The translations under genes and the position numbers were made by a program. DNA of 64,000 nucleotides from CALZJC01 sp963781065 (lineage in GTDB: Bacteria > Acidobacteriota > Thermoanaerobaculia > Multivoradales > JAHEKO01), in NCBI GenBank assembly GCA_963781065.1, contig CAWAET010000010.1, positions 15,071-79,070 on the forward strand, in the 5' to 3' direction. Position 1 is the stretch's first letter; each line of letters begins with the position of its first letter. Positions 10,805-21,091 of the stretch are shown one piece after another. The notes below the pieces were generated by a model. The model saw only the letters and a program-made list of their open reading frames with translations, was not told where the DNA came from and searched no databases.

Positions 10805-11740
10805 TCAGGTCCGCGAGCGATACCAGTCGAGGGTGGCTCGCAGGCCCTCCTCGAGCGGCGTCGGCTCGTCGCCGAACCGCGCGGTCCACTTCGCGTGGTC
10901 GACCCGGTACGGCAGCTCCCACTGGTGCATCAGCTCCTTGAGCTCGCGCAGCATCGGGCTGAACAGCGCCAGCAGGCCGACCATCCGGCGCCGCAGGCTG
11001 CGGATCTTGACCGTCCGTCCAGCGAGCTCTCCGGCCAGGGCGATCACCTGCCGCTGGCTCAGGGCCGGCGCGTTGGGCACGTGCCAGGCCTGGCCGTAGT
11101 CTTCGTCCTCGGCGCCGGCCATCGTCTCCAGCGCGCGGGCGAAGTCGGGGGCGTAGGTGAAGGCGTGGGGCGCGTCCGGGTCGCCCAGCAGCTGCACCGA
11201 TTTGCCCGCCAGCAGGTTGGGAAACACCCGCTCCCCCAGGGCGGAGTTGGTGACTCGCGGGCCGTAGAAGTCGCTGGCTCGCACCAGCGCCACCCTGGCG
11301 CGGCCGACCCGATGGGCCTCGAGCATCGTCCGGGCCAGCTTCGCCCGTAGCGGCGGCTTGCGGCCGTAGTCGGTGAGCCGCATCTCCTCGGTCAGCGGCC
11401 GGTTCTTGGCGCCGTAGGCGTACAGGTTGTCGGCAAAGACCAGCCGCGCCCCCGACGACTCGGCCGCGGTCAGCAGGCCCTCGATGATGCTCGGCCAGAG
11501 GTCGACCCAGGCTTCGTAGGGGATCCCGACGCAGCCGTACACCACCTCGGCGCCCGCGGCGAGCTGAGCGGCCGCCTGCGGGTCGCGGACGTCGCCGGCC
11601 TCGATCCGGACGCCAGGCGGGGCCTCCGCCTCGCCGCTGCGGCAGACGCCGACCACCTCGCGGCCGGCGGCCGCCAGCCGTTCCATCAAGATCGTGCCGA
11701 TCGGCCCGTTGCAGCCGAAGATCACGTGTTTCCCGCTCAT
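10805..11740 (-). CDS. NAD-dependent epimerase/dehydratase (extended SDR)
   Basis: An intact 311-aa protein. The Rossmann start is HVIFGCNGPIG (a GxxGxxG-type nucleotide-binding turn). It is followed by VVGVCRSG, then RIEAGDVRDPQAA (the acidic residue after strand 3), and VVYGCVGIPYEAW. The catalytic Tyr-Lys region is read as ADNLYAYGAK. A substrate-binding segment, RASDFYGPRV, sits where extended SDRs contact the sugar or aldehyde. The specific substrate cannot be read. The gene lies 24 bp upstream of nothing on its own strand except the end region; the methyltransferase upstream is on the same strand, 25 bp away (11765), so the two may be co-transcribed. Confidence 0.82.
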   Translation of the reverse strand: MSGKHVIFGCNGPIGTILMERLAAAGREVVGVCRSGEAEAPPGVRIEAGDVRDPQAAAQLAAGAEVVYGCVGIPYEAWVDLWPSIIEGLLTAAESSGARLVFADNLYAYGAKNRPLTEEMRLTDYGRKPPLRAKLARTMLEAHRVGRARVALVRASDFYGPRVTNSALGERVFPNLLAGKSVQLLGDPDAPHAFTYAPDFARALETMAGAEDEDYGQAWHVPNAPALSQRQVIALAGELAGRTVKIRSLRRRMVGLLALFSPMLRELKELMHQWELPYRVDHAKWTARFGDEPTPLEEGLRATLDWYRSRT

Positions 11741-11764
11741 GGCGCTCGATGATACTCCCGCTTG

Positions 11765-12524
11765 CTAGCAGCCCGTGGCCGTCGCCCGCAGGGCCGCGAC
11801 CACCACCAGGTCGTGGGACCGCCCGGCCTCGTAGGCGCCACCCGTCATGTCGCCGTGGACGGCCCGGACCGCGAAGCCGGCGGCGGCCAGGGCCTCCCCG
11901 AGCTCGCTTCGCGTCCAGGTTCGCAGGCGCACCTCGTGCGCCGACTTGAGCTCGACCGGCGGCTCCTGCCCGGGCCGTAGCGCCAGGCTCATCGGGTTGA
12001 AGCGCACGTGCCGGGGGCCGTCCAGGGTCATGATTCTCAGGAATACGATTTCTCCAGCCGCTGTCGGATCGTCGCGAAAGTTGAGCGGCAGGTGCCGGAT
12101 CTCCTGGGCCCGGATCCGCTCGTAGTTGAGCAGCTGGACTAGCAGCACACCGCCGGCTACCAGGCGCGCGGCCAAGCTGCGTCGAGGGCAGTCGCCAGTT
12201 CGTCGTCCTCGAGATGCGGAAGCCCGTTGCCCAGCCAGATGGCGGCGCCGAAACGCTCCTCGGTGTGCCGCCCCAGGGCGGTGAAGATCACCGTGCACGA
12301 AGCGCGGCCCGGCCGGCCCGTGCCGCCCCTCGTACTCGCCGCGCCTTGGCGATCTGCGCCTCTGATCGGTCGATGCCCACCGCGCGGAAACCCCGGCTGG
12401 CGAGGAAGTCGGCGTGCTCGCCGGTGCCGCAGCCGAGGTCCAGCACGCTCGCTTCGGGCGCCGTCTCGAGCACTTCGCGCAGGAAGGGCGCCTCGCGCTC
12501 GATCCGCGCCGGCCAGGCGATCAT
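11765..12524 (-). CDS. SAM-dependent class I methyltransferase (frameshifted)
   Basis: Motif I is SVLDLGCGTGEHADFLASRG, followed by VGIDRSEAQIAKAR (motif II acidic residue). Later segments are FGAAIWLGNGLPHLEDDELA, AGGVLLVQLLNYERI (motif IV-V region) and EVRLRTWTRSELGEALAAAG near the end. This is the arrangement of a Methyltransf_25/11-type enzyme of about 250 aa. Indels near 12340 and 12170 break the frame. The start is uncertain: the first in-frame ATG is at 12524, but the sequence DDPYHRVDYRR just upstream reads as coding, so a base may be missing there. The substrate is unknown. It may be co-transcribed with the downstream epimerase. Confidence 0.75.
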
Positions 12525-12764
12525 CCGCCGGTAGTCGACTCGGTGGTAGGGATCGTCGCGGATCGGCGCCGCCTGACCATACGGCGATCGTACTCCCGCC
12601 GTGCCCGTAACGCGCCCGCGGGACCCGCTGGAGTCCCGCCGACTTCTCCACGGGCGCCGCCGGGTGCGAGCGCAGCTTGATCCGGCCCGGCAGGAGGGTG
12701 TAATGGTGTCCGCACGCCGCGCACTCCGCGCGTCAGCCCCAACCACCTGACGCGGAGCGAACCG

Positions 12765-14444
12765 ATGAATCGCGAAGACGTCCTCGCCACCCTGACCAAC
12801 GCCCGCTGGTACGACCTGACCCAGCCGTTGAGCATCTTCTCGCCGCCGTCGCCCGGCGAGATGCCGCTGCAGGTGCACTTCTTCAAGCGCCTCACCGGCT
12901 CCTGGGACGGCGGCCAGGGCGCCAACGGCCAGCTGATCGAGTGGAGCAACAACACCGGCACCCACCTGGTGGGGCCGCGCGCCTTCCACTCGGGCGCCGC
13001 GGCGATCGCCGACCTGCCGCTCGACCGGCCTGTGCGGCGAGGGCGTCGTGGCCGACGTCTCCGACGCGGTCACCGACTACGGCTTCTACACCCCGGAGAT
13101 GATCACCGAGCGGGTCGACGTCAAGAAGGGCGACATCCTGGTCGTCCACACCGGCTACCGCCGCTACGCCTGGGACCAGCCCGACGTCGCCAACCCCGCA
13201 GGCCCAGGGCGGGGTCGAGAACAAGGAGTTCGGCTACTGGGTGCGCCACCCGGGGCCGTCGCCCGACTTCTTCCCCTGGGCGCTCGAGATGAAGCTCAAG
13301 GCGATCTGCGTCGACTGCGGCTCGGCCGAGCACCCGATGAACACCGACGTCCGGCGGCTGCACAAGGCCGAGTTCGACAAGGCCGACCGGCTGGCCCGCG
13401 GAGACCCACGGCAAGAGCTGGAACGAGCTCTTCCCGGTCGACGAGTACTACGGCCTCACCCACCGCACGATGCCCAAGGCGGGGCTGCTGCTGGTCGAGC
13501 AGCTGGGCGGCGAGATCGGCGAGCTGCTCGACCGGCGCGCCTGGTTCTTCGTCCCGCCGCTGCCGTTCATGGAGGTGGAGTCGGCCTGGAGCCCGGGTCG
13601 CCGCGGTGACCGCGCCCGAGGGCGCCGACGAGAGCGAGTTCCTCGCCGCCATGGGCGAGATCGAGATGCTCGACATGACCCTGCCGTTCAGCGTCCAGAC
13701 CCCGCAGTGGGCCAACTACGAGCCGCTGTCGATCAAGTACACCAAGCGGGTCGGCGGCCAGGACCTGGGGCTGGGGCGCAACAACGCCCACTGCCGGGCC
13801 AGCTTCCACCTCGCCACCCACATGGACGGCGAGAAGCACTTCTGGGCCGCCGGCCGCACCATCGGCCAGGTGCCGCTCGACTACTGGCACGGCGCCGGCG
13901 TGATCGTCGACATCTCGGACGCGGTCAGCAACTCGAGCGTCTACACCCCGGCGATGATCGAGGAGCGGGTCGATCTGCAGGGACGGCGACATCCTGCTGA
14001 TCAAGACCGGCTGGCACAAGTACGGCTGGAACAGCCCGGACTCGGACGAGTTCCGCTACATGATCCACCACCCCGGGCCCGTCGCCCGACTTCGCCGACT
14101 GGTGCGTCGAGCGCAAGATCAAGTGGCTGGGCATCGACTGCGTCGCCATGGAGCACCCGTTCAACACCATCCAGCGGATCATGCACCCGGGCGCCTTCGC
14201 GGTCGCCAACGAGAAGCTCAAGGAGCAGTTCGGCGGCGACTGGGACGAGGTCTTCCCGCTGGACAAGTACTACCAGGACATGCACCTCAACCTCTTCCCC
14301 AAGGGCATCGTCCACGCCGAGAACCTCGGCGGCGCCATCGCCGACGCCGAGAGCGGCCGCTACTACGTCGCCGCCTTCATCCAGCGCGGCATGGAGCTGG
14401 CCTCCTGCTGGGGGCGGTTCGTGGCCTTTCGCGAAGCCGGCTGA
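12765..14444 (+). CDS. Two-domain cyclase-family (kynurenine formamidase-like) protein (frameshifted)
   Basis: Two copies of the PF04199-type 'cyclase' fold lie head to tail. Copy 1 runs from 12765 (MNREDVLATLTNARWYDLTQ) to about 13590; copy 2 runs from about 13650 (MGEIEMLDMTLPFSVQTPQW) to 14444. When single-base insertions at about 13028, 13200, 13405, 13600, 13985 and 14085 are allowed for, no stop separates the two copies (AVTAPEGADESEFLAAMGEI). Copy 2 keeps the metal-site pattern (HLATHMDGEKHF). In copy 1 the same place reads NTGTHLVGPRAF, so the first His, the Asp and the last His are lost. The family hydrolyses amides or lactones; the substrate here is unknown. Alternatively these are two genes whose stop/start was lost to an error. 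Confidence 0.72.
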
Positions 14445-14595
14445 GCACCCCGCCCGCGGCCGGCCAGCGACCATATCGGCTGGATCGCCGACTCGGTCCC
14501 GGCTCGGTCCAGTTCACCCGCACGTTCAGCGAGGGCGGCGTGGTCTCTGGGAGGGCGGGCCGCGCGGCAGCCGCCGGAACGGGTCGCGGCTAGCC

Positions 14596-15556
14596 CTAGA
14601 GCCCGGCGAGAGCCGCGCACTCGCTCTGCAGCCGCGCCTGCAGCTCGGCGAAGGTCGCGCTCAGGGAGTGCTCTCCATCGGGCAGCGAGCCCAGGGTACT
14701 GAACGCCTCGCAGGCCTCCCCTGCGGCGAAGGAGAGCGCCAGGTTGAGCCGCGCCGGCAGCTGCTCCGGCTCCAGTGCGAGGGCTCGCCGGTAGGCCTCA
14801 CGGGCGGCGGCCAGATCGCCGCGTCGGTGCGCGGCGTTGCCTACGCCCAGCCAGGCGATCGGCTCGTCGGGCCAGCTCTCGCTGGCACTCTTCCAGGCCT
14901 CCGCTGCGGCCTCCGGGTCGGCGGCATCCTCGAACGCGGCCAGGGCAGCCAGCAGCCGGTCCCGGTCCGGCGCCGCCGGCCACTCGCCGGGCCGCAGCAG
15001 GACCATCGCCCAGCGCCCTGCCCAGTCCCAGCGGCGCAGCCAGGCACCGGCCCGCCAGCGGGCCCAAGCCTCGCGGCCCGAGTGCAGGAGAACCCGGTTG
15101 TCGCCGGGATCGAAACCGACCACCACCGCGTAGTGCCACACCGGCCGCCGGGGCAGGCCGAGGTTGAGCAGCATCAGCACCGGCCGGCCCGCAGCCACCT
15201 CGGCAAGGACGGCCGCCGGTTCCGGAGGCAGACTGTAGGCGATGCGGCCGAACTGTCGCGCGGCCGCCGACATCTCGCTCTGCAGGCTCCCCTCGAGGCC
15301 CGGCACGAAGACCCGCTCGACGGCCGACTCGTAGGTGATGTCGATGCCGGCGGCCTCGAGCACGGTCAGCAGACTTGCCGGACCGCAGTGATGGGCCTCC
15401 TGGGGATGAAAGGCGACGTCGGACAAGCGCACCGGCCCCTCGCTTCCCTGCCGTTTCGGCAAGGTCGAGTGGCGGGTTGATGCTGCAGCCGGCGGCGACG
15501 AGCCCAATGGCCGGCCAGCCGCCAAGCAGCCGGGACCTGGTTCGCGAGCGGCTCAG
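14596..15556 (-). CDS. PA2778-family C39-like cysteine peptidase with TPRs, probable lipoprotein (N-terminal frameshift)
   Basis: The peptidase domain opens VAFHPQEAHHCGPASLLTVL, with the catalytic Cys in HHCGPAS. The His is in PRRPVWHYAVVVGFD with the Asp in GFDPGDNRV, a C39/PA2778 arrangement. Two TPR-like helices (IAWLGVGNAAHRRGD, AAREAYRRALALEPEQLPAR) end the protein. Upstream, the frame one base over encodes a lipoprotein signal (LLGGWPAIGLVAAGCSINPP, lipobox LVAAGC). This suggests an indel at about 15470 and a true start near 15556. The only in-frame candidate there is CTG, overlapping the preceding stop as CTGA. It pairs with the PA2779-type gene, as elsewhere in bacteria. Confidence 0.72.
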
Positions 15557-15924
15557 ATTCTCTTGAAAACGTCGATCACGCCGAGCAGCTCGAGCACCAG
15601 GAGCACGACGAAAGTGATGCCGAGAACGGTGATCACGCTGCTGCCACCGGCGGGCGCGTGCTCGATCCTGCCGGCCAACTCCTCGAGCTCCGCGGCCGAC
15701 AGGGCCGCCGCTCGCAGCCGGGCCAGCTCAGGATCCACGCCCAGCTGGGCCAGCTGGGCCGCAACGTCCTGGCGGGCGAGATAGGAGTCCACCGTGGCCC
15801 GCGCCCGGCCGTCCTCCTGCAAAGCCAGCGCCTGTGAGCTGGAGACCAGATCGGCCGAGGCCGGCCCAGGCACTCCGAGTATCAAAGCGGCGACGACGAC
15901 ACCCACCACTACCGGTCTCAGCAC
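15553..15924 (-). CDS. PA2779-family protein
   Basis: A 123-residue protein starting at GTG 15924 (LRPVVVGVVVAALILGVPGP, then ASA: a signal peptide). The middle is a helical segment, RARATVDSYLARQDVAAQLA, followed by QLGVDPELARLRAAALS, the recognisable PA2779 pattern. A single C-terminal transmembrane helix (TVLGITFVVLLVLELLGVID) precedes the last residues, VFKRI. PA2779 proteins are typically encoded beside PA2778 cysteine peptidases, as here. The role of the pair is not established; small-protein processing or anchoring at the membrane has been suggested by context only. Confidence 0.8.
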   Translation of the reverse strand: MLRPVVVGVVVAALILGVPGPASADLVSSSQALALQEDGRARATVDSYLARQDVAAQLAQLGVDPELARLRAAALSAAELEELAGRIEHAPAGGSSVITVLGITFVVLLVLELLGVIDVFKRI

Positions 15925-16045
15925 GTCTCATGCCATTCCCTCCCTCGAATTCGGACGTCTCCTGCTGACAGCCTGGTCCGACCCAGCCTAGCATCCCGTG
16001 GCCTCGTCGGCCCCTCCGAGGTGCGCTCCCTCGCCGCGACAAGAG

Positions 16046-17881
<1,836 letters not shown>

Positions 17882-18017
17882 GGCGCTCGGGGTTCCTGCT
17901 GGTTGGGGGTGGTTGCCCGGAGACGGGCGGGGAGGAGGACCCTAGCACAAGACGGGCCCTTGGCCTCTCGCCCGGCGGCCACGGCGAGCGGGCGTCTTGG
18001 CGAATCCTGCGGCGCCG

Positions 18018-18944
18018 TCAGCCGCCCTGGCGTGGTTGGCCGGCGCCCCGACTCAGCCCGGCATCCACTTCCAGGTCGCCGCTCTCCGCCCTGTCGAGAC
18101 GGAACCTCAGCTCGAGATCGGCCGAGGAGAGGCCCTCGACCCCCGGATCGGACCTCAGTGGGACCAGCGGCAGTCCCCACGACGTCCTCACCCGGGAGTT
18201 GCCGCGGCTGTCCAGGTAGACCCCTTCGGCGAGCCGGGTCTCGAACCAGCAGAGCATCGCCCGGCGCCCGGCGGGCAGCTTTGCCGCCGGAAAGCCGGAA
18301 ACCGGCTCGCCATCACCGCCGATTCGCCCGCCCACCGCGTCGACCCGCAACAGCTCGAACGGCTCCCCGAGGGTCGGCAGGCCCTCCAGGTGGATCAGGA
18401 CCCGCACCTCGCCGCTCCGCGCCCGGTGGTAGGCATCGGCGGCCTCGGCCTGCGCCTCACCGACTGCCGACTCGACCTCGCCGATCTCCACCAGCTGGCC
18501 GAACAGGAGGGTCTCCTCGGGGATCCAGCGCACGCCGGGGCCGAGACACGAGCTGTTGGCCGCGCAGAAGGCGCTCAGGATCCGCGACATGTCCTCGTCG
18601 TCCAGCAGATCGCCGATCAACTCCGAGATCACCACGTCCACCGGCTCTTCGAGCCGCACTTCCTCGACTCTGGCATGCACCACCTCGATCACGCGGTCGA
18701 GGCCTAGCAGCTGGTTGGCGTGCTCGTTGAGCTCGCAGAACTCGGGGTTCCCCTCGATGGCGATGACCCGGGACGCCCCGGCCAGGGCGGCGAAGCGCGC
18801 CATCACCCCGGTGCCGGAGCCCAGATCCAGGACCACCTGGCCCGGCTCGACCCGTCTGCGGATCGCCTCAGCGTAGGCGTCCACGCGCAGGGTGTCCGAC
18901 AGCAGGACGACCAGGCCGGCGAGGTTGTAGGGATCGACGCTCAT
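18018..18944 (-). CDS. PRMT-like class I methyltransferase
   Basis: An intact 308-aa protein. The N-terminus SVDPYNLAGLVVLLSDTLRV leads into motif I, VVLDLGSGTGVMARFAALAG, and post-I VIAIEGNPEFCELNEHAN. The segment VDVVISELIGDLLDDEDM is a double-E-type loop (SExxG) as in protein arginine methyltransferases and related bacterial enzymes. The C-terminal half is a beta-rich domain, and the WIPEETLLFGQLV segment matches the usual substrate-binding barrel start. Whether it modifies protein arginine or a small molecule cannot be told. The gene stands alone between typA and a palindromic element. Confidence 0.72.
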   Translation of the reverse strand: MSVDPYNLAGLVVLLSDTLRVDAYAEAIRRRVEPGQVVLDLGSGTGVMARFAALAGASRVIAIEGNPEFCELNEHANQLLGLDRVIEVVHARVEEVRLEEPVDVVISELIGDLLDDEDMSRILSAFCAANSSCLGPGVRWIPEETLLFGQLVEIGEVESAVGEAQAEAADAYHRARSGEVRVLIHLEGLPTLGEPFELLRVDAVGGRIGGDGEPVSGFPAAKLPAGRRAMLCWFETRLAEGVYLDSRGNSRVRTSWGLPLVPLRSDPGVEGLSSADLELRFRLDRAESGDLEVDAGLSRGAGQPRQGG

Positions 18945-18977
18945 GCTCGATCGGCAGGCCCGCGTGCGCCGCCGCGG

Positions 18978-19143
18978 CTAGTGTAGTGTCTCCGACTTGC
19001 CTTGCCGTATGGGCGAGCTAGCGGCGTCGGTGGCAAGGCGCGCTGACGCAGACATAGCCGAGCCTATGTCGAGGAAGCCCAACACCGCCAGCGGCGTCGA
19101 TAGCCGCCCAGACGGTAAGGCGAAGTCGGAGACACTGCACTAG
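18978..19143. repeat. 166-bp imperfect palindromic (MITE-like) element
   Basis: The stretch is symmetrical about 19060/19061: the inner GACATAG-CCGAGC-CTATGTC is a perfect hairpin and the outer arms share AGTGTCTCCGACTT next to terminal CTAG on both sides, with scattered mismatches between. It fills the gap between the PRMT-like gene and the CHAT gene. The right-hand CTAG supplies the TAG stop codon of the CHAT gene. It could be a MITE, a REP-like element or a strong bidirectional terminator. Confidence 0.7.
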
Positions 19144-21065
19144 CTCTTGGCGCGCTTCTCGGCGAAGTGCTTCCGTAGGCCCTGGATCATCTCCTTGCGG
19201 TGCTCTTTGTTGCCCTTGGCGTAAGCCACGATGGCCTCTGCGACCTTCGGCTTTGCAGAGCGAGGGAAACTGATTTCCGGATTCTCTTGTTCCAGATTCG
19301 CTGCCAGGATCTTCAGCTCCGACAGCTTCAGGGCCAACAGCATCTCCTTCAGCGATGCATCCGTCGGCGGCGGCGGCGGCTCCTTGAAGACCACCCCCTC
19401 CGGCGAGCGCAGGTAGAGCACCGGCGCGCCCCAGTCCTCGCGATCGCGCATGTCGGCCTTCTCGTCGTCGCCCGCCGCGATCTGCATGATCGCCTGTCTG
19501 GCCCGGGCCACCGCTTCGTCGAGGGTGCCGCCGCTCATCAGCCCGCCGTAGAAGCCCCCGATGAACTCCAGGGCGGCGGGATCGGAGATCGTCTTCTGCA
19601 TCCCGACGACCGCGGGAATACCGGCTTCGAGCAGGGCCGCGGCGAGGCCGCTCCACTCGAACAGCGGGCCTTCGGCCCGGGTGCCGCTCTGGCAGGTGTT
19701 GAGCACCACCACCCGGACGTTCTTCTTCCGCAGCCGGACGGCGATCTCGTCCGCCCAGGCGATGCGGTGCTTCCCCTTGCCGTCCTCCAGCAAGAGCATC
19801 CCCTGCGCATCGCCTTCGAACGCATCCTCGAGCTCCCACCCCATCCGCGTACCGCGCCCCATCCGTAGGCTGCGCCCCATCCGCAGGCTGCGGCCCATCC
19901 GTAGGCTGCGCCCCATCCGCAGGCTGCGGCCCATCCGCAAGCTGCGGCCCATTCGCAGGCTGCGGCCCATCCGCAAGCTGCGGCCCATCCGCAGGCTGCG
20001 CCCCATCCGTAGGCTGCGCCCCATCCGCAGGCTCCGCCCCATCCGCAGGCTGCGCTCGGGGCTGCCGTCATCCTCATCCTCGTCGTAGGCCGCCGGATCG
20101 AACGTCAGCTTGCCCTTCTTGTCCACCCAGCTCTTGGGGATGAAGCCGCCGTGGCCGCTGTAGTCGAGAATGTGGATGTCCTCCGCCGGAAGCGTCTCGG
20201 ACTCGAGATCACGGCTCAGGTTGTCGAGCCGCGCCTCGTCGAGCCGCTTGCGTGCCTTCAAACGCTCCTCGGTCTCGTCAGGGTCCGGCATGATCAGCCA
20301 ATGGCCAAAGTCATCGGGGAGCTTCTCCGCCAGCTTCCACATGTCCGCCGCTTCCTTCAACTCCTCGAGCTTCTCCAGCGTGAGGTTGTTGATCAACCAG
20401 GGCTTGAGCGACACCTTGTGCGGGATGAAGGTCTGCAACTGCAGTCCCACCATGAAGTAGAGGAACGCCGAGGCCATGTCCACGTCCTCGCCGACGTCGT
20501 CGGGCTCGGCGTAGGCGTGGACGACGTTGACGTCCCCCTCGATGGTCGTAGCCGCCTGCGATCCCACAAAGGACTCGTAGCGGGCGATCGAGATCCGCTC
20601 GTCGCGGGCCAGGAACGCGTCGGGCCGCGGCGCATCCTCGTCCTCGATCTCGGCCTCGGACGACGGCCGCGGATCGCCAACCCGCCGCACGTCGGCGTAC
20701 TCCCAGACGTAGACGTACTCCCACGGCAGGGTGCTCAAGGCCTGGTCGTCGATCACCAGCAGCAGCCGCAGCCCCTGGCGGTGGTTCTCCCGCCACAGCT
20801 TGCCGAGGCTGCGGAAGAGCATCCCCCGGACCTCGAGCGGCAGCAGCATCGTCCCCAACAGCTCGCCCATCCGCGCCAGCTCGCGGTCCTCGAGCGCTCC
20901 GAAGATCCGTGGCTCCTCGAGCTTCTCGAGCAGCGGCTCGAGCTCGAAGCGGTAGGGCACGACCTCGGCCACCCGCATCCGCCCGACCGGGGAGTTGACG
21001 ACCTCGACCTGGAAATCCTCGCCGGTGAAATCGAAGAGGCGAATGGTGAGATTCGAGTACTCCAT
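19140..21065 (-). CDS. CHAT-domain (caspase-like) protease with RSLRMG tandem repeat
   Basis: A 641-aa protein. The start is ATG 21065 (MEYSNLTIRLFDFTGEDFQV) with AGGACC upstream. The N-terminal third ends in the pre-CHAT signature LLLVIDDQALSTLPWEYVYV. The CHAT His lies in DIHILDYSGHGGF and the catalytic Cys in VRVVVLNTCQSG, so the dyad is complete. Between them sit 11 copies of RSLRMG plus one diverged copy. After the domain (PAVVGMQKTI, GAPVLYLRSPEGV) comes a Pro-rich linker and a C-terminal helical domain of about 75 aa (SLKEMLLALKLSELKILAAN) resembling death-like or effector-associated domains. It starts 26 bp after the kinase-TPR gene, suggesting an operon in which kinase sensing controls the protease. 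Confidence 0.84.
   Translation of the reverse strand: MEYSNLTIRLFDFTGEDFQVEVVNSPVGRMRVAEVVPYRFELEPLLEKLEEPRIFGALEDRELARMGELLGTMLLPLEVRGMLFRSLGKLWRENHRQGLRLLLVIDDQALSTLPWEYVYVWEYADVRRVGDPRPSSEAEIEDEDAPRPDAFLARDERISIARYESFVGSQAATTIEGDVNVVHAYAEPDDVGEDVDMASAFLYFMVGLQLQTFIPHKVSLKPWLINNLTLEKLEELKEAADMWKLAEKLPDDFGHWLIMPDPDETEERLKARKRLDEARLDNLSRDLESETLPAEDIHILDYSGHGGFIPKSWVDKKGKLTFDPAAYDEDEDDGSPERSLRMGRSLRMGRSLRMGRSLRMGRSLRMGRSLRMGRSLRMGRSLRMGRSLRMGRSLRMGRSLRMGRGTRMGWELEDAFEGDAQGMLLLEDGKGKHRIAWADEIAVRLRKKNVRVVVLNTCQSGTRAEGPLFEWSGLAAALLEAGIPAVVGMQKTISDPAALEFIGGFYGGLMSGGTLDEAVARARQAIMQIAAGDDEKADMRDREDWGAPVLYLRSPEGVVFKEPPPPPTDASLKEMLLALKLSELKILAANLEQENPEISFPRSAKPKVAEAIVAYAKGNKEHRKEMIQGLRKHFAEKRAKS
19843..20058 (-). 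repeat. 18-bp tandem repeat inside the CHAT gene (12 units)
   Basis: Twelve 18-bp units are in frame. Eleven (19861-20058) encode RSLRMG and the twelfth (19843-19860) encodes RGTRMG. Units differ at a few third-codon positions, for example CGTAGG versus CGCAGG or CGCAAG on the plus strand, so the peptide is conserved while the DNA varies. There are no spacers, so this is not a CRISPR array. Confidence 0.95.
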
Positions 21066-21091
21066 GGCTGGGGTCCTTTCTTGTTTCTGCC

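Noticed and set aside
10647..10922. A small minus-strand frame overlapping the epimerase end
   Set aside because: No start signal, Arg-rich translation and overlap with conserved epimerase sequence.
19843..20058. The 18-bp tandem array as a CRISPR or origin-type iteron
   Set aside because: The units are contiguous and encode RSLRMG in frame inside a CHAT gene.
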